Shown here: positions 8,903 to 10,058 of the stretch, one piece after another
Numbering within the stretch: position 1 is the stretch's first letter
How the letters are laid out: the number at the start of each line of letters is the position of its first letter
Assembly (NCBI GenBank): GCA_009602725.1
Contig: WELB01000272.1
Location: 61,957-72,014, forward strand
Length of the DNA: 10,058 nt
Origin: Spirogloea muscicola
Taxonomy: Eukaryota; Streptophyta; Zygnematophyceae; Spirogloeales; Spirogloeaceae
Direction: 5' to 3'
The notes under the pieces: generated by a model
What the model saw: only the letters and a program-made list of their open reading frames with translations
Told to the model about the DNA's origin: nothing
Databases searched by the model: none
Made by a program: the position numbers and the translations under genes

Positions 8903-9023
8903 AAAAAGATCGTGTATTAGAAAGAAATGTAGGCCAAATGGCCAGGTACAAAGGCAAGCACATCTAAAAATCTACAGAACCTACAGCAGATTGACCCGCT
9001 CAATAACCACGGGTCAAAACATA
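8903..9023 (-). mobile_element. 121-bp 5'-truncated non-LTR retrotransposon insertion, copy C
   Basis: On the minus strand the insert begins inside the ORF2 end, with codons for Y-V-L-T-R-G-Y then TGA (9023-9000). It continues GCGGGTC, then the 3' tail with AGATGTGCTTGCC (identical core in copy A), the GGCCATTTGGCC palindrome and TAATACACGATC, ending in a short T run. Perfect 12-bp duplications flank it. The same seven amino acids and stop end the long fragment at 6230, which identifies it as the same family. Severe 5' truncation plus a variable-length target duplication is the hallmark of target-primed reverse transcription. No poly(A) is present. Confidence 0.85.
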
Positions 9024-9035
9024 ACTACCGAGGGA
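9024..9035 (+). repeat. Target-site duplication, right copy
   Basis: An exact copy of the 12 bases at 8891-8902. In the element's own orientation (minus strand) this copy precedes the 5' truncation point. Confidence 0.85.
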
Positions 9036-9121
9036 TCCAACCTCCCCCTGTTCTGACATAGCATCTTCAGGCCCCTTTGTAGCTGCTAAACGCTTGTAGG
9101 CCCCTCCGAACCTTTTCCTTT

Positions 9122-9169
9122 GGGCTGGCCTTTCCCAGCCACCAGTCAATCTGGCCGCGCTTTCTTCTT
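9122..9169 (+). repeat. Right member of the 48-bp near-identical pair
   Basis: It matches 8842-8889 with two mismatches, at TTTCCC versus TTTCAC in the hairpin loop and TTTCTT versus TTGCTT near the end. It continues directly into TTTGTCAATTCATTTT, the lead-in of the next hairpin at 9184. Confidence 0.75.
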
Positions 9170-9203
9170 TGTCAATTCATTTTAGGCTGGCTTTTCGCAG
9201 CCC

Positions 9204-9461
9204 TTGCCCCCATTGGGAGTGCCACTAATTCCTTTCAACAGCCCTCGCCCCTTTTGATGAGCTTAAGAGTCTCTTGCATACCTGTGTGGATGGAATTTAC
9301 TTTTACGGCCCTCGCCCCCTTGGAGCTTCATTTCTCGTATTTTTACTTCCTTCTCACCTGGGGAAAATATCGCGTTCCTGGCCTCCCCGCCACATGGGCC
9401 ACTTCTTCTCATGGGACGCGTAGGCGTCCCTGTCGAAGTCAGGCAGAATTCTCTGTTTCCG
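9204..9461. other. Repeat-rich spacer without a recognised gene
   Basis: It contains two degenerate half-copies of the hairpin family (near 9239 and 9307) and otherwise no feature I can support. A plus-strand frame open over 9254-9544 runs through three hairpin elements and has no protein-like pattern. Confidence 0.45.
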
Positions 9462-9495
9462 GGGCTGGCCTCTCACAGCCACCGCCCTCTCCTAA

Positions 9496-10058
9496 AACCT
9501 TTGTCAATTCTTTTCGGGCTGGCTTTTCACAGCCCCTATCCTAGCAGGTGCATCGGTGCGCTTCCCCTGGCCCCTGGCCAACCTTCAGCTCCCCCACGGC
9601 TGTCAGACCCCTGCCAATGGGCTGGCCATCCTCAAGGTCCCCTTCGGTACACCAGCTCACGTGGCGGTGGACTTGCGGGAATGCCTGCAAAAACACCTCG
9701 CCCCCCTCCCTTCCCTTCCCCTCCTTGGGGACACGCAGCTGGCGTTGACCATCCTCACCCGCTGCATCGGCCAACGGGCTTGCTATCTGCAACGGACAGT
9801 CGCCCCATTGGGCATGGTGGCGGAGCTCTACAAGGAATATGATGACTCCCTTCAGCAGTCCCTGGCAGCCCTACTACATTCTTCATCTTTCCCCTCAGCT
9901 TCAGCTTCCCTCCAGGCCTCCCTCCCTACTCGCATGGGCGGCCTTGGCTGCCGGTCGTTGGAGCAGACGGCGCAAGCAGCCTTCCTGGGCTGCTGGCACC
10001 AGATCGCCTCCCTGCTCCCCATGCGCTTCCCTTGCCTCCACGACCCTGTACGCAATGT
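9496..10058 (+). CDS. Non-LTR retrotransposon reverse-transcriptase fragment, runs off the right edge
   Basis: A frame is open from just after TAA 9493-9495 to the window end (187 codons). Retroelement-like sequence begins at about 9550. It shows NGLAILKVPFGTPAHV (from 9616), then LALTILTRCIGQRACYLQR and LPTRMGGLGCRSLEQTAQAA (from 9922). The pattern G-L-x-x-L-x-x-P-x-G, then R-C-x-x-R-x-x-Y-L-x-R, then L-P-x-R-x-G-G-L-G-x-R-S is characteristic of the region after the catalytic palm in non-LTR reverse transcriptases. The palm with its catalytic aspartates is missing, so this copy is 5'-truncated. It cannot be aligned with the minus-strand fragment at 6230-6991 because the two cover different parts of ORF2. 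They may be the same family in opposite orientation. No ATG is expected at the start of a truncated copy. Confidence 0.75.

Larger units (their letters stand above)
8761..9535 (+). repeat. Cluster of six GGGCTG...CAGCC hairpin repeats
   Basis: Copies of GGGCTGGCCTTTCACAGCC or close variants occur at 8761-8779, 8842-8860, 9122-9140, 9184-9203, 9462-9480 and 9516-9535. Partial copies of the right half (CAGCCCTCGCCCC, CGGCCCTCGCCCC) lie near 9239 and 9307. Each full copy can fold with a GGCTG/CAGCC stem and an eight-base pyrimidine-rich loop. Most are preceded by a version of TGTCAATTC then TTTT. Spacing is irregular (roughly 36 to 280 bp), so this is an interspersed family and not a regular array. 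Sequence between the copies shows no convincing coding potential. Confidence 0.7.

Noticed and set aside
8903-9023. MITE or DNA transposon interpretation of the 121-bp insert
   Set aside because: It has no terminal inverted repeats. The content matches the ORF2 end and tail of a non-LTR element, and a 12-bp duplication fits target-primed reverse transcription.
8761-9535. CRISPR array
   Set aside because: The repeats are irregularly spaced, degenerate and eukaryotic in context, and there are no cas genes.

Overview
The window looks like nuclear DNA of a green alga, most likely a trebouxiophyte (Coccomyxa- or Chlorella-like). That placement is an inference. It rests on intron-dense genes with 125-440 bp GT-AG introns, mixed-GC coding sequence, a chlorophyte-type TGTAA motif, a GC-rich trinucleotide repeat and plant/algal protein families. 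There are no bacterial-style operons, tRNA/rRNA genes or CRISPR arrays. Most open frames are interrupted exons, so the two main genes were rebuilt by joining exons whose splice phases and family motifs agree.

Left half (1-6093): two convergent genes. On the plus strand, seven exons between 175 and 3230 encode a type II membrane protein of about 468 residues. It has a GT92 (plant GALS / UPF0392-like) glycosyltransferase domain. On the minus strand, eight exons between 6028 and 3528 encode an alpha/beta-hydrolase of about 289 visible residues with an intact Ser-Asp-His triad. The stop codons are about 300 bp apart. The hydrolase has no visible ATG. Its frame runs back through a poly-alanine (CCG)10 stretch into a 123-base homopolymer and an N, so its 5' end is lost at an insertion or an assembly join.

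Middle (6094-7060): a minus-strand fragment of a non-LTR retrotransposon. It carries the C-terminal part of ORF2, a Cys/His cluster followed by a possible endonuclease-like region, and ends in YVLTRGY-stop. The poly(A) tract follows almost directly. A short 3'-tail relic of a related element lies just upstream.

Right half (7060-10058): traces of an unidentified plus-strand spliced gene (about 7741-8660), then a repeat-rich zone. This zone holds another 3'-tail relic, a cluster of six GGGCTG...CAGCC hairpin repeats, and a 121-bp 5'-truncated retrotransposon insertion flanked by a perfect 12-bp target-site duplication. At the right edge there is a plus-strand reverse-transcriptase fragment that runs off the window. 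The most informative point is that the tiny insertion and the long ORF fragment share the same last seven codons, and all four nucleotide differences there are synonymous.

I found no convincing new defence or metabolic system. The novelty is in the retroelement family, its tails, the hairpin cluster and the damaged 5' end of the hydrolase.
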